Positions 1-10,100 of a DNA stretch of 18,518 nt are shown piece by piece. Position 1 is the first letter of the stretch. The number at the start of each line of letters is the position of its first letter. Source of the stretch: JACQXM01 sp964569425 (GTDB taxonomy: Bacteria; Planctomycetota; Phycisphaerae; UBA1845). Below the pieces are notes generated by a model, which was not told the origin of the DNA, searched no databases, and was given only the letters and a program-made list of their open reading frames with translations. The DNA lies in the NCBI GenBank assembly GCA_964569425.1, contig CAZMVD010000079.1:1-18518 (forward strand), given 5' to 3'. The translations under genes and the position numbers were made by a program.

Positions 1-858
1 GTTGCAGTCGTTCATGAAGATGCGGCGGCCGAGTCCGTCGTATCGCATGTACTTGATGTTGCCGTTGGCGTCCTCGATTTCGGCGGGCAGGTCGGGCAGG
101 GCATATCGGTATCTGGTGACGAACTCACCGGAGTCGGCCTGGGAGAGGGTTTCGACTTCGCGCACCTCGATGAGGCGGTTCAGGCCGTCGTAGATGAGCG
201 TGCGGGGGGTGTTGGCGTGCGGGCTTGTCGCATCGTTGTCCTCGCCGTCGAACTCGATCGTCGTCAGCGGGAGGTACTGCATTGAACGCTGCGCGCGGAT
301 GGCCGAGTTGTCGGGGGGCGAGATCGTTTCGACAGAGCGGCCGATCGCGTCATAGGTGGTGTCCGTTGCATGCCAGGTGGGAGCGGGCGGCAACCACGCC
401 CCTTCTGCGGTTGGTTGCCCGAAGTAGGGTTGGAACACGCGCCACGCCTGGCCGCGGGGGTTGTACAACGTGATATCGGTGGCGACGGGGCCGCCGGCCT
501 CGAACCTGCCCAACGATCGGCCGAGCCCGTCGAAGAACTGGGTGGTGACTACGGGTGGGGAAGCGCCTTGGCGTGCGTGGGCGGTGGTGGTGATGGCGCT
601 GAACGGGGCTTTCCAATCGTAAGCGTAACTCCGCGTGGGTTGGTCGTGTGGATCGCCGGGTAGTATTTCATCGCGGAGCCGTCCGAGGGGGTCGTAGCGG
701 TAGTGTGTCCTGTGGCCGTTGAAATCGGAGACGCTCAGCGGGGTGCCGAAACCGAAGTGGTAATCGGCGGATACTTCCAGATTGGGGCGGCCAGCGCCGA
801 CGACGATGGTCTCCCTGATGGGGAAGCGATGAAAGAGCGGGTCGTATTCGATTCGCCG
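1..858 (-). other. RHS/YD repeat region (continues off the left edge)
   Basis: From about residue 1077 the protein shows repeated RHS-like motifs: IEYDPLFHRFP, THYRYDPLGRLRDE, TQFFDGLGRSLGRFE, TTYDAIGRSVETI, LIYDGLNRLIEV and MRYDGLGRRIFMND. The last copy touches base 1, so more repeats and the C-terminal tip lie outside. RHS repeats form a large beta-shell in TcC and related toxins. Confidence 0.85.
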
Positions 859-3800
859 TTCGTGTCCCTGACCATCGGGCTGGCCGGATGCGAGGAGCGC
901 GTTGCCATCGAGCATGACGATGGGGTTGCCGAAGGCGCTGAGTTGTTGGCGGAGCGTGTCGACTTTGCCGCCGGGGTTGCGCGGGTCGCCGCGGAGGTGG
1001 GAGCGTTCGGTCAACTCGGGGACGGGTCCGCCGGCAATGAGCGCCTCGCTGCGGTGCAGGTTGCCTGCGGCGCCCAGTTGGCCCAGGGAAAGGCCGACGA
1101 AGGGCGGGCCGTCGAAGTAGTTTCTGCTTTCGGACACGAACGCGCCGGCGGGTCCGCCGTCGCGCTGCCCGGTGCGACTGACGCGGTCCATGATCCAGGC
1201 GGGTTCGCTGCGGGCGTATTCGAATTCGGTGTAGAGGTCATCGGCGGCGTCGGCCAGGTCGCCGAGGTTCCATTCAAATGACGTGTTTCCCAGGGTGTCG
1301 AGGTCGACGCGGCGTTCGAGTGCTTTGTGCAGCGCGGGATCGGACTGTCGTTCCGCGACCGTGGTTTCGACGCGCGTGAGCACGGCGTGGCGGACGGTCC
1401 GTTGGTATTCGTCGTCGGTGGTGTAGCCGGCGCCGAGTGCATCAGGGAGCGGACCGCCGGAGGGCGCGCTCAAGTTGCGCAGGGTCCACGAGTTGACCAC
1501 GCGATCGAATACGACGGCGTCGGCGGCGAATTGGCCGTCGCGGGTGGGGTCGTCGGGAAGGGACGTTCGCTCGTGCCACAGTTCGACGCCCTTGAGGGCT
1601 TCCTCTTCCCGGCCGTTCCAGGGATGGACTTCGTCGGTCTGGCCGTTTCCGTCGTTGTCGATGCCGTCAGGCGCGCCGGTGTGGAAGGCCATGCGGGTGA
1701 CGAGCGTGGGGGCGCGGGAGCCGCCGAAGCGCTCGTCGCCGTGTTCGGTTTTCTTGACGAAGGCGAAGCCGCGAAACTGCTTTTCCAGCGAGTCGTAGAA
1801 ACCATCGCGATAGTCGAATTCGGTCAGGTACACGTCTCCGGCCGCGCCCTCGTCGGGGTAGCCGTCCAGATCGAGTCCAATGGAGGTGGCGGTGCGCGCG
1901 ACCACCTGCACGGGAAAGGGCACGGCGATCGACCAGGGATGGCCCGTGCGATGCGCATCCAGGAAGTAATCCGTGGAGCTGCGGTAGTCGATGGCCGTGC
2001 GGCGGCCGAAGCCGTTGTCGATGGCGGTCAGGGCGTTGAGGTGCGGCGTTCCCGCGATGAGCACGGCCAGGTCCACCGCCTGAATCTTCGAGGTGAATTG
2101 CGTCGAGTCGCCGTACACCAGATCGGTGGTGCCGTTGCCGTTGATGTCGGCCCAGCGGACGGCGGCGGTTGCGGAAACCGCGGGCAAGCCGGTCACCACG
2201 CGCGAGGGCGCGAAGGTGTCATTGCCGAGGTTGAGCCAGAACCACAGGTGGTTTCCCTCGGCGCGTTCGACGACGAGGTCGGCCAGACCGTCGCCGTTGA
2301 CGTCGATCATTTTGGCACGCGAGAGATTGCCGTTGGGCGAGTCGTCGAGCGCGCGATCGGGCAGGGCCATTTCAATCGGCGCATCGAAACGGCCGAAGCC
2401 CATGTTCGGAAAGTAGACCACGCTGATGGCGGTGATTCTGACGATGTCGAGCAGGCGGTCGCCGTTCACATCCGCCAGGTCAACTCCGCGATCGGCGAAG
2501 TCGACGAATTGACCAAGGTAGAACGCGCCATCGACGACGACTTCATCGCTGTACAGTTCGTCGCCGAGGTTGTACCAAAGGGAATAGGCGCCGAAGTCGC
2601 TCCTGATGACGTCGATGCGTTTGTCGAAGTTGAGATCGGCGGTGCGGACGTGTGCGCCGTCCAAGCCGAACGGAGCGGGCGGCGGCGACTGCTGCGTGGA
2701 CATGAGCCGGCCAGGGCCCCAGCCGTTTTGTCCATTATTCTCGAAATACTCGACCAATCCGGGTTCGGTCACCACCAGATCGGCAACGCCGTCGCCGGTC
2801 ATGTCGGCGAGGTGGACGTTGCTTTGGGCCAGATTCTGATTGAGTGCACGCATGTCATGGGCCGAGACGGCCAGCGGGCCATCCCATTGGAGCTGAGGTT
2901 CGCCGGATTGGGAAAGTTCCACACCGCGATTGAGGTACACGGCGTGGCCGGTGCCGGTGGACAGCAGATCGGGCAGGCCGTCGGCATTCAAGTCGATGAG
3001 GTCCACCTGTTGGTTGTCGAACACGGCTCCCGGCTCATTGACGGCGGCGATGATCTGGCCGGCGGCGGAAAGGGGAACGGCGGGATCACCGGGATCAAAC
3101 ACGGCGTAGGCGAACGTCGTGGTGGGCAGTGCCGTTGCGGCGTCATCGCCGAGGTGCGTGATGGTGGTCAGGAGGGACCAGTGGGGGTGCGCGGCATAGC
3201 CCAAGACGTAGCGGCGGATCAGTGCGTCGTTGAGCAGCACATCCACGCGGGAAAGGCGCTGCGTGGACCGCACCAGGAATCCGCTGCGGTAATCGGTGCG
3301 CGGGTCGGGTCGATCTTCATAGAAAAGCCGGACGGCGTAGAAGTGCGCCCACGGTGGGCTACCTGCGCCGAAGCGGATACCGCTCAGGTAGACCTGTCGA
3401 TCCGCCGCATTCGGCCGGGTGTATTGGTATTCGACCACGTTGCCGTTGGTGTCGGTCTGGCGTTGCAGGCACCAGCGATAGACCATGGCTCCGGTGGGGT
3501 CGGACAATCTCCCTTCGTCGGTCAGTCCGAACTCGAGTCTGGTGCCGTTTTTGGCGTGCGCCTCCCACGAGTCCCCGACGCGGCGATAGCGAACGAAGGC
3601 CGACTCGATCTTGGCCAGGAAGTAGCCGTTTTGCAGGGGCACCAGTTCCTCGCCGTCGATGCCCAGGAAGCGGTCGGGTGGCGCCAATGGATCGCCGTCG
3701 GTGTAGCGCGGCAGCCCCTTGTCGGTTTGCCGGCGGATGCTGCCCGGGTCGAAGGTCCATCCGACGCCCGCCGGTCCAAAGCCGAGCCCGCCGTCGTAGC

Positions 3801-4080
3801 GCAGCGACAGAACCGGGTTCAGCCCGGCGATGCCCGCGGGCAGCTTGAATGCGTACTGGTAGCGGGCGGTGCCGGTGTTGAGCGCGGGCTGGAACGCGTC
3901 GCCCAGGCCCTCCAGCGAACCGGGGCCGGAGGGTCGAGAAATGGTGGTGGGCGATACGCCGCTCTTGTCCTGCGCCACACACGGTACCGTCGCCCATGGG
4001 AGCGCAAGCCCGGCAACGACCCACGATGCCCAACCGCCGCACGGCAGCCGGCCGCGCTGGTGGAGCCGTAAGGAGGTCAT
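1..4080 (-). CDS. SpvB/TcB-like RHS-repeat secreted protein (3' end outside window)
   Basis: The frame is open for 1360 codons from ATG at 4080 to base 1 without a stop; the C-terminus lies beyond the left edge. Residues 1-36 form a likely Sec signal peptide (basic start, hydrophobic core VVAGLALPWA, possible cleavage after CVA). Residues about 45-350 match the SpvB N-terminal pattern (SGPGSLEGLGDAF, NTGTARYQYAFKLP, GLNPVLSLRYDGGLGFGPAG, TDKGLPRY). Residues about 358-655 carry six VCBS/FG-GAP-like repeats. Residues about 675-735 match TcdB mid-N (LTAIDNGFGRRTAIDY, PWSIAVPFPVQVV) and about 740-850 match mid-C (FDYRDGFYDSLEKQFRGF). RHS/YD repeats follow from about 1077. This order is that of Tc toxin B subunits or fused B-C proteins, in which the RHS part forms a shell around a C-terminal effector. 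The start is supported by GAGG 7 nt upstream and by the signal peptide. The effector, if any, cannot be seen. A wall-associated or polymorphic RHS protein is the main alternative. Confidence 0.93.
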   Translation of the reverse strand, partial: MTSLRLHQRGRLPCGGWASWVVAGLALPWATVPCVAQDKSGVSPTTISRPSGPGSLEGLGDAFQPALNTGTARYQYAFKLPAGIAGLNPVLSLRYDGGLGFGPAGVGWTFDPGSIRRQTDKGLPRYTDGDPLAPPDRFLGIDGEELVPLQNGYFLAKIESAFVRYRRVGDSWEAHAKNGTRLEFGLTDEGRLSDPTGAMVYRWCLQRQTDTNGNVVEYQYTRPNAADRQVYLSGIRFGAGSPPWAHFYAVRLFYEDRPDPRTDYRSGFLVRSTQRLSRVDVLLNDALIRRYVLGYAAHPHWSLLTTITHLGDDAATALPTTTFAYAVFDPGDPAVPLSAAGQIIAAVNEPGAVFDNQQVDLIDLNADGLPDLLSTGTGHAVYLNRGVELSQSGEPQLQWDGPLAVSAHDMRALNQNLAQSNVHLADMTGDGVADLVVTEPGLVEYFENNGQNGWGPGRLMSTQQSPPPAPFGLDGAHVRTADLNFDKRIDVIRSDFGAYSLWYNLGDELYSDEVVVDGAFYLGQFVDFADRGVDLADVNGDRLLDIVRITAISVVYFPNMGFGRFDAPIEMALPDRALDDSPNGNLSRAKMIDVNGDGLADLVVERAEGNHLWFWLNLGNDTFAPSRVVTGLPAVSATAAVRWADINGNGTTDLVYGDSTQFTSKIQAVDLAVLIAGTPHLNALTAIDNGFGRRTAIDYRSSTDYFLDAHRTGHPWSIAVPFPVQVVARTATSIGLDLDGYPDEGAAGDVYLTEFDYRDGFYDSLEKQFRGFAFVKKTEHGDERFGGSRAPTLVTRMAFHTGAPDGIDNDGNGQTDEVHPWNGREEEALKGVELWHERTSLPDDPTRDGQFAADAVVFDRVVNSWTLRNLSAPSGGPLPDALGAGYTTDDEYQRTVRHAVLTRVETTVAERQSDPALHKALERRVDLDTLGNTSFEWNLGDLADAADDLYTEFEYARSEPAWIMDRVSRTGQRDGGPAGAFVSESRNYFDGPPFVGLSLGQLGAAGNLHRSEALIAGGPVPELTERSHLRGDPRNPGGKVDTLRQQLSAFGNPIVMLDGNALLASGQPDGQGHERRIEYDPLFHRFPIRETIVVGAGRPNLEVSADYHFGFGTPLSVSDFNGHRTHYRYDPLGRLRDEILPGDPHDQPTRSYAYDWKAPFSAITTTAHARQGASPPVVTTQFFDGLGRSLGRFEAGGPVATDITLYNPRGQAWRVFQPYFGQPTAEGAWLPPAPTWHATDTTYDAIGRSVETISPPDNSAIRAQRSMQYLPLTTIEFDGEDNDATSPHANTPRTLIYDGLNRLIEVREVETLSQADSGEFVTRYRYALPDLPAEIEDANGNIKYMRYDGLGRRIFMNDCN
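2116..3009 (-). other. Six VCBS/FG-GAP-like calcium-motif repeats in the SpvB/TcB-like protein
   Basis: Residues about 358-655 contain six copies of a D-x-N-x-D/N-x-x-x-D type motif: IDLNADGLPDLL, ADMTGDGVADLV, ADLNFDKRIDVI, ADVNGDRLLDIV, IDVNGDGLADLV and ADINGNGTTDLV. Between the motifs are aromatic strands such as VYLNRG, YFENNG, WYNLGD, YFPNMG and FWLNLG. In Tc B subunits this type of repeat builds the beta-propeller gate that docks on the A subunit. That role is known for the family and inferred here. Confidence 0.85.
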
Positions 4081-4101
4081 CAGCGAGCCTCGCCTGCAGT
4101 A
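4081..4101 (-). promoter_or_regulatory. 21-nt gap with ribosome binding site before the SpvB/TcB-like gene
   Basis: The TGA of the giant gene (4102-4104) is followed by only 21 nt before the next ATG. On the minus strand a GGCGAGG-like Shine-Dalgarno lies here, with GAGG at 4088-4091 and a 7-nt spacer. There is no room for a promoter or terminator, so the two genes are very likely co-transcribed. Confidence 0.75.
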
Positions 4102-7100
4102 TCAGCGGGCTGAGACATCATCGAGTTCCCCGTTAGCATCCGTGTTGTCATCCCGTCCCACCGAGATGCAGCCGCTGTAGCCGTAGCTGCTGAACAGCAG
4201 TTGAATGTCGCGCACGCCGGTGCCCGTCGGGCTGTTGCCGTGGATGAACACCTGCACGCCCTGCTGCGGGTTGGCGCCCAGCAGTTCCGAGCCGGGAATG
4301 ATGAGCAGCCAGCGCGTGTTCCAGACCGACCGTCCGGTGAGCTTGAAACTGATGTCGGTGCATTGCGGATCGCCCGCGGCGCAGCCCGCGACGGTGGGAA
4401 TGAGCCGGCGGCGCACCATGGCGGCCGATCCGCCATCGAGCGCGTCCCACGGCATCCAGCCGACGGTGTTGAGGTCCTGGTTGCCAATGGGGAAGGGAAT
4501 CGGCAGCGTCTGGTCCAGCAGATGCCATTGGCGCGTGGGAGCTTCGGGGCAGGTGGGCGTGCGCATGATGTCGGCGCCCACGGGAACGAGGTACACGTTG
4601 GCCTGCTGGTTCAGAGGGAAGCCGGGGTAATGCGAGAAGCGGACCGCATGCGAGTGCAGCTTGATGGCGAAGCGGTCTGACGGGAGCGTGGCATCGCCGG
4701 TCGATGGCCAGCCGAACAGGTTGAGCCCGGATTGGACCGTGGTGCCCAGCGGAATGACGATGGCTGGATTGTTCGGCACCGCCGGCTGGAGCGGCTGGCA
4801 GTACTGCCGGTATTCCTGAAGCGCGTTGAGGTCCGGCACTACGTAGCCGCTGAGGATGTTGCGCCACTCGGCGTCGTAGGCGACGGAATTGGGCTTGCGG
4901 AACATTTCCCATCGGAGGCTGAAGGTGCGGTTGATTTCGTTGAGCGAGTTGAAGCCCAGTTGCGGCTTGAGCGCCGCCCAGTTTGCGGCCAACTCGGCCA
5001 GGCGTCCGGCGAGACCGTTGCCCACCATGGGCGTGCCGCCGCTGACCACGCCGAGCACGCGTTCCTTCACCACGTCGGTGAGGAAGTTGCGACCGGCCTG
5101 AGAATCGCTGCCGAGCAGGTTGGTTTCGTAGTCGTAGGCGCGGGCGGCGAGGTAGGCGTACATGGCCGCGAGATCGAATTGGGCACGGTATTTCTGAAGG
5201 GCATCGTTGCGGAACACGCGAAAGGCCATGTCGCGGTAGCGGTATTGCGCGATGTCGCGCGCCGTTCGCTGGCGGAAGGCCTGACGCTGCTCGAGGAGTC
5301 GCAGCCCGCGACCGACCGCCGACAGGTATCGACCGGTCGCCTGGTTCATGGATTCGGCCAGGGTGTACAACTCCAGGCGCATACCAGGCAAACCTCGGAT
5401 CAGTTGCGTGATCGCAGCGATTTCCTGTTGAATGGCGTACGCCTGCTCCCAACCGGTGATCGTGATCTGCTGTTCCGCCGCCAAGGTGGCGAGATCCTGC
5501 CGCAGGCGAAGCTCCTCGACGTCGGCATCGATCGCGTCGGAAGCATAGAACTCCCCGGCGATCAATTCGCCGAGGATTAATGCGCCGCGGACCGGCGAGA
5601 AGATGTCAAAGGCCAACGGGCCGCCGACTTTCGGGAGGGCCTCTACTGCGGCGTGCGTAAATCGTTGGAGTGTCGCAGCTTGCTGACGCGCTTCGAGCTG
5701 GTCCTCGCGAGCGGAAGCGATCGCATCATTCAAGGACTGTTCTTCGACCAGGTTGGCATTCATGAGCGTCAGGATGTTTGTGTTGACGCCTTTTCGTGCT
5801 TCCAGGAGAAACACCTGCGTGTCGATGGTGTCGAGCCGCGCCTCGTAGGCTTCAAGGGCCTGCAGGTAGCGTCCCAACGACTGAAGCACTTCGGACCGCG
5901 CCAACTGAATTTCGCCCATTTCCGGCCGGGAGGTCCATCCCACCGGCCGGACCATGCCCAATCCGTCAATCGACACGGAGTACGGCACGGTCCGCGGCGT
6001 CTCTACCAGTTGGCCGGAATTAGGATCAACCGCCACGTCTAACAGGTCGGCGGTAATCGTCACGGCGCCGGCGGACTGTGCCCCCAGCAGGTTGGATGGT
6101 TCGACGTAGTCGAAATGGAGGATGTCGGGGCCGTTGTAACCGGGCGGGTAGGCGCCGGTCAGACCTACGTCCTGGGGATAGGGCCGACCAAATATCTCGA
6201 TCAGCCGCCCATTGAAGTCGCGCTCGCGTTCATCGACCAGATCCTGGAACTTCTCGACGGTATCCTGTTGGCTGCGCAGTCGCCGGGTATTGTCATTGGC
6301 ATAATCGAAGGCCGTCACCGCGTTGCCCAGCGCGCCCACGGCGCGCTCGAAGATTTGCTCGAAGTGCGTCTTGCCTGCCTCAATCTCGGCGGGATTGAGC
6401 CCGAAGGGAACAACGTTGGCCGCCAGCCCCAGCGGGTTGAGCCCCTGGTTGGCCTTGTTCATCGTTGACTGGATTTCCTGGAACGCCGCGGCAATCTCGC
6501 GGATTTCGAGCACGGTGCGACGATCGATCTTGCGGATGGTGTTCTGATGGGCCGGGTTATCGTCTTCGTCATCAAGCAAAGCGTTGGCCGTCACCCAGTC
6601 GAAGTAGGCCCCCTGCCCGGTGCGCCGCGCCCACTGGGACACGCCCCAGGCGCGGTCGCCGTCCGCCCGGTCGGGATAGCCGTCCTGCATGGTGGGATCG
6701 GCATCGAACATCTGGCGGAAAGTCAACGAGGTGATGGCCGCGCCGGTGCGCGCTCGAGCCGCGGCGGCCTTGGCGAAGGCGCGCTCATACTGGAAGCCCA
6801 CCTGCACCGGCTGACCTCCGACGAGCACTGACTCGGTGGAGATGACCCACTCGAACACCGGATGCCGCAACAAGGTATAGAGCTTCTTGATCGCGGTCAG
6901 GTAATGGCCGTAAGCGTCGCCGTGGCCCTGGCGGTAGATCGCGCGTGCGTCGAGCACGCTGGTGACCTGGTAGTTGTTGGCGTAGGCCACCTGTCCGTTG
7001 CCGCTGGTGAAGTTCCATGGCAGCCGGTTGTACACGGTGGCCAGAATGCGCCCGTCGATATCGAGGTCCGGCGGACGGATGGTGTCGCGCCCGCGGAGGA

Positions 7101-10100
7101 GGGCCAGTTCCTCCTCCAGGACCGACGGAACCTGGTTTTCAAAGCAGAAGACGGCATGCGGGTCGTAACTGGGCGGCGGCGCGCCGGCATCGGCAAACAG
7201 GCCGATGGTGGGATCGGAGGCGTCGGCAAATGCTTCATTGCCCAACAGCATGTACAGATCTGAGACCTTCGCACTGACCAGCAGCAGCGCCAGCGTGGCG
7301 GGGTCGTAACTGACGCCCACGTCGATACTGAACGAACGCGCGCGGCGAAGCACGGTTTCGTAGACTTCGATCAGCCCCAGGGCGTTAATGTTGGCCGGCG
7401 TGCAGTTCAAGGCCACCGGCGCCTCAAAGCGGACGCCGGCTTGTCCGACCATGTCCACGTAGGTGTTGATGGGGCTCGAATGGAAATCGGCCACCCGCTG
7501 ATCGAACGGATTGATGCCGCGAATGACGCGCTTGACCCATCCCTCGGCCAGTTGCGGATCAGACCAGTCACTGATGGCGGTGCCGTCATTGGCCAGGTGC
7601 GTCGGCCATGCATCGGCGCCCTGATTACAGTTTCCGCCGATGCAGGGGCAATGCGTGTATCCACGGTAGCGCGCCCGCCACCAGGAGTCGGCCAATGTAA
7701 ACGGAGAGGCGCCTTCGATGATGATCTCGCGCAGCCCCTGTCCGTCGGCAAATGCGGGCGGCGCGTTGTAATCGTTCCAGGTAGCCAGTTGCGGCGCGGA
7801 CGGATCGTAGTCCGCCGACCATTGCCACTCGTAAATCAGCAATTCCGGGCGCCCGCCGCCGTCCACGGTGTGCTGGAGCACCAGTTTTTCGTTGAACGGG
7901 CAAGTGGGTTCGAGGACTTGAATGCGACCGGTGGCGGCGGGGCAATCCACGCGCCACACTTCGACGCTGACCGGGAGCGGATCGCAGGCATCGTCGTTCT
8001 GAAAGGCCAGTGTCACCCAGCCGGGCTTGGCGGTCTGATCGGCCACCGACACCCATTTTTCCACTGGGTTTGGCAAGGGATTCGTCAATTGGGTGCGGGA
8101 AAGGTTGTAGAGCTGCGCAATGGCGTTCTGATAGCCCACTTCCGGACTCAGCGCCAGCAACATGGCACGGTCGCGCTGGCTCATGATGCCGCGGAAGAAG
8201 AGGCTTCCGCCGAACACGTGACGAATCCGATCGGGGACCGCGCCGCCCCCGCCGCCCAACGCGCCGCCGACCAGGTGCGGCGGCAGCGTGGCGAAATCTA
8301 CGCCGGAGGGCAGCGCCGCCAGCGGGACCGACACTTCATGGGTGGGGTCTACGATGCGAATGCCCACGCTGTCGTGGAGAACGCTGATAGCGCCGCACTG
8401 ACCCGACTGGTCGACGCGATCGCCGGGTGCCAATGGCCTGGCACAGCCTGGGTCGGTGGGGTAGGTGCATCCGGGCGGTGCCGGAGGCCAGCTCGGGCGA
8501 TACACAATCGGCGTGGGCGTGCCCTGACCCAGCGTGAAATCGCGCCACGGCTGGCAGCCGCCGTCCGCCGCCCAATTCTCCCACAGATAGATCGTGGCGG
8601 TGCTGGGCAGGGAGATCGGACCGTCGGTGGTCTGCTCCACGGCCCACACGCCGCCGCTGCGATCCACCCACAATGCATCGCCGACCACAGCCGTTTGCGG
8701 ATGCGGCGGCGAACCCGTGCGGCAGGCGGCCGCCCCGAAGTTCACGGGGAACAGTGGATCGATGGGCAGGCCCGCGAGCACCGGAAGGAGTTGCGTGGGG
8801 TCGGACTGATTGGGAAAATGGGTGTAATTGAAAAAGTACGGCGCCTGCTCGCCAATCACCTGGTGCACACCCATGCGCCATAGTCCGGTCGGGTCGCACG
8901 TCTCTCCCGCGCCGCAATCGGCTTCGTCGATGCAGGGATTTGTGCCGATCGAGCAGAGCATTTCGGGGTATTGGATGAGCGTGTACGGGTGGCCCGAATT
9001 CGCACCCCAGGGGTTGTCGTCGCGCACGGCGAAGGCGCGCAAACTGCCGGCGATGGGCAGAAGAGTGGCGTGCTCGTCGTTCGGATTCCATCCCAGAGCG
9101 GTGTTGGCGCCGCCATGAACGCCGACTTCGTATACCTGCGAACCCGGCGGGTAGCTGCCCGCTCCCGAGCGCGACGCAATTACGATGGGCGCACCGATCT
9201 GTCCGCCGGTCGGCCATTGGGCCAGGTATTGCCCGACCCGGAACGGCCAGTAGGTATTCGGCGCGTAACTACCTTCCTGAAACCACCAGACTTCCAGCGG
9301 ACCGTGCACGTCGGAGCTGTTGACCGGGAAGATCTGGCCGGAATCGTTGTAGATTGTGGCGGCGAACGGCTGCCCTGCGTATCGGTATCCGAAGGGGAAG
9401 AGCGGGGTGTTGGGATCCTGGAGCGGATGTTCGATCTGCGTGCCGATGGGCGTCGCAAATGCGCCCTCGTGAACACCCTCGCCGGTGATGTCGTTGTAAG
9501 GCGTCAGGTGATCGAACGCGCGAATGACTTCGAACTTTACGTCCACCCGATCGCTGCCGCAGGTAGCGCCCGGCAGGCTGTCCTTGACGTCGAGACGGAC
9601 CACGGCGTATCCCGTGGCGCTGGCCGAGAACTGGTTCCCGCCGGCGATTTGTGCACGCGGCGCCGTGAGCGGACCGGGGAACACCACCGTCGCCTGACAA
9701 TAGGTGTCCGCGGTTCCCACGGGAAGGAGCACGATCGAAGGATCGGGCGTGGCATCATTAACCACCACGAACGGCTGTGGATCGGCAGGCCAATTGCTGA
9801 TGTAACGCCGAATGGAGTGATGCCAACAGTTGCCTGTCGCCAGCGCTACGTCGTACCAGCCGATCACCAGGTTGGAGGCGTTCGCTTCGGGGCGAATGGG
9901 CCAGACGTCCAGCGGCTCCTCGATCCGCTGCCAGGCCGCGGCAAACCCGCCGGAGAGGGCATTGGTGATGAAATGAGCTTTGCAATCCGCACCCGGGGGA
10001 ATGTCGAGCTTTCGACCGACGTCGACCACCAGCGCCGACGGTGTACCGAAGCTTCCGATGTCCACCACTTCGAAGCCCGTCAGGCGTCCGGCGGGACCAT

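Noticed and set aside
1327..4071. Plus-strand open frame of 914 codons opposite the SpvB/TcB-like gene
   Set aside because: The minus strand over the same bases has unmistakable SpvB, VCBS and TcdB-mid motifs. The plus-strand translation is Val/Gly/Asp-rich with no motif; it is a by-product of GC-rich codon bias.
4102..4150. Dockerin-like end (DDNTDANGELDD) of the giant protein
   Set aside because: Only one acidic calcium-like motif is present; a dockerin needs two with the right spacing, and no cellulosome context exists.
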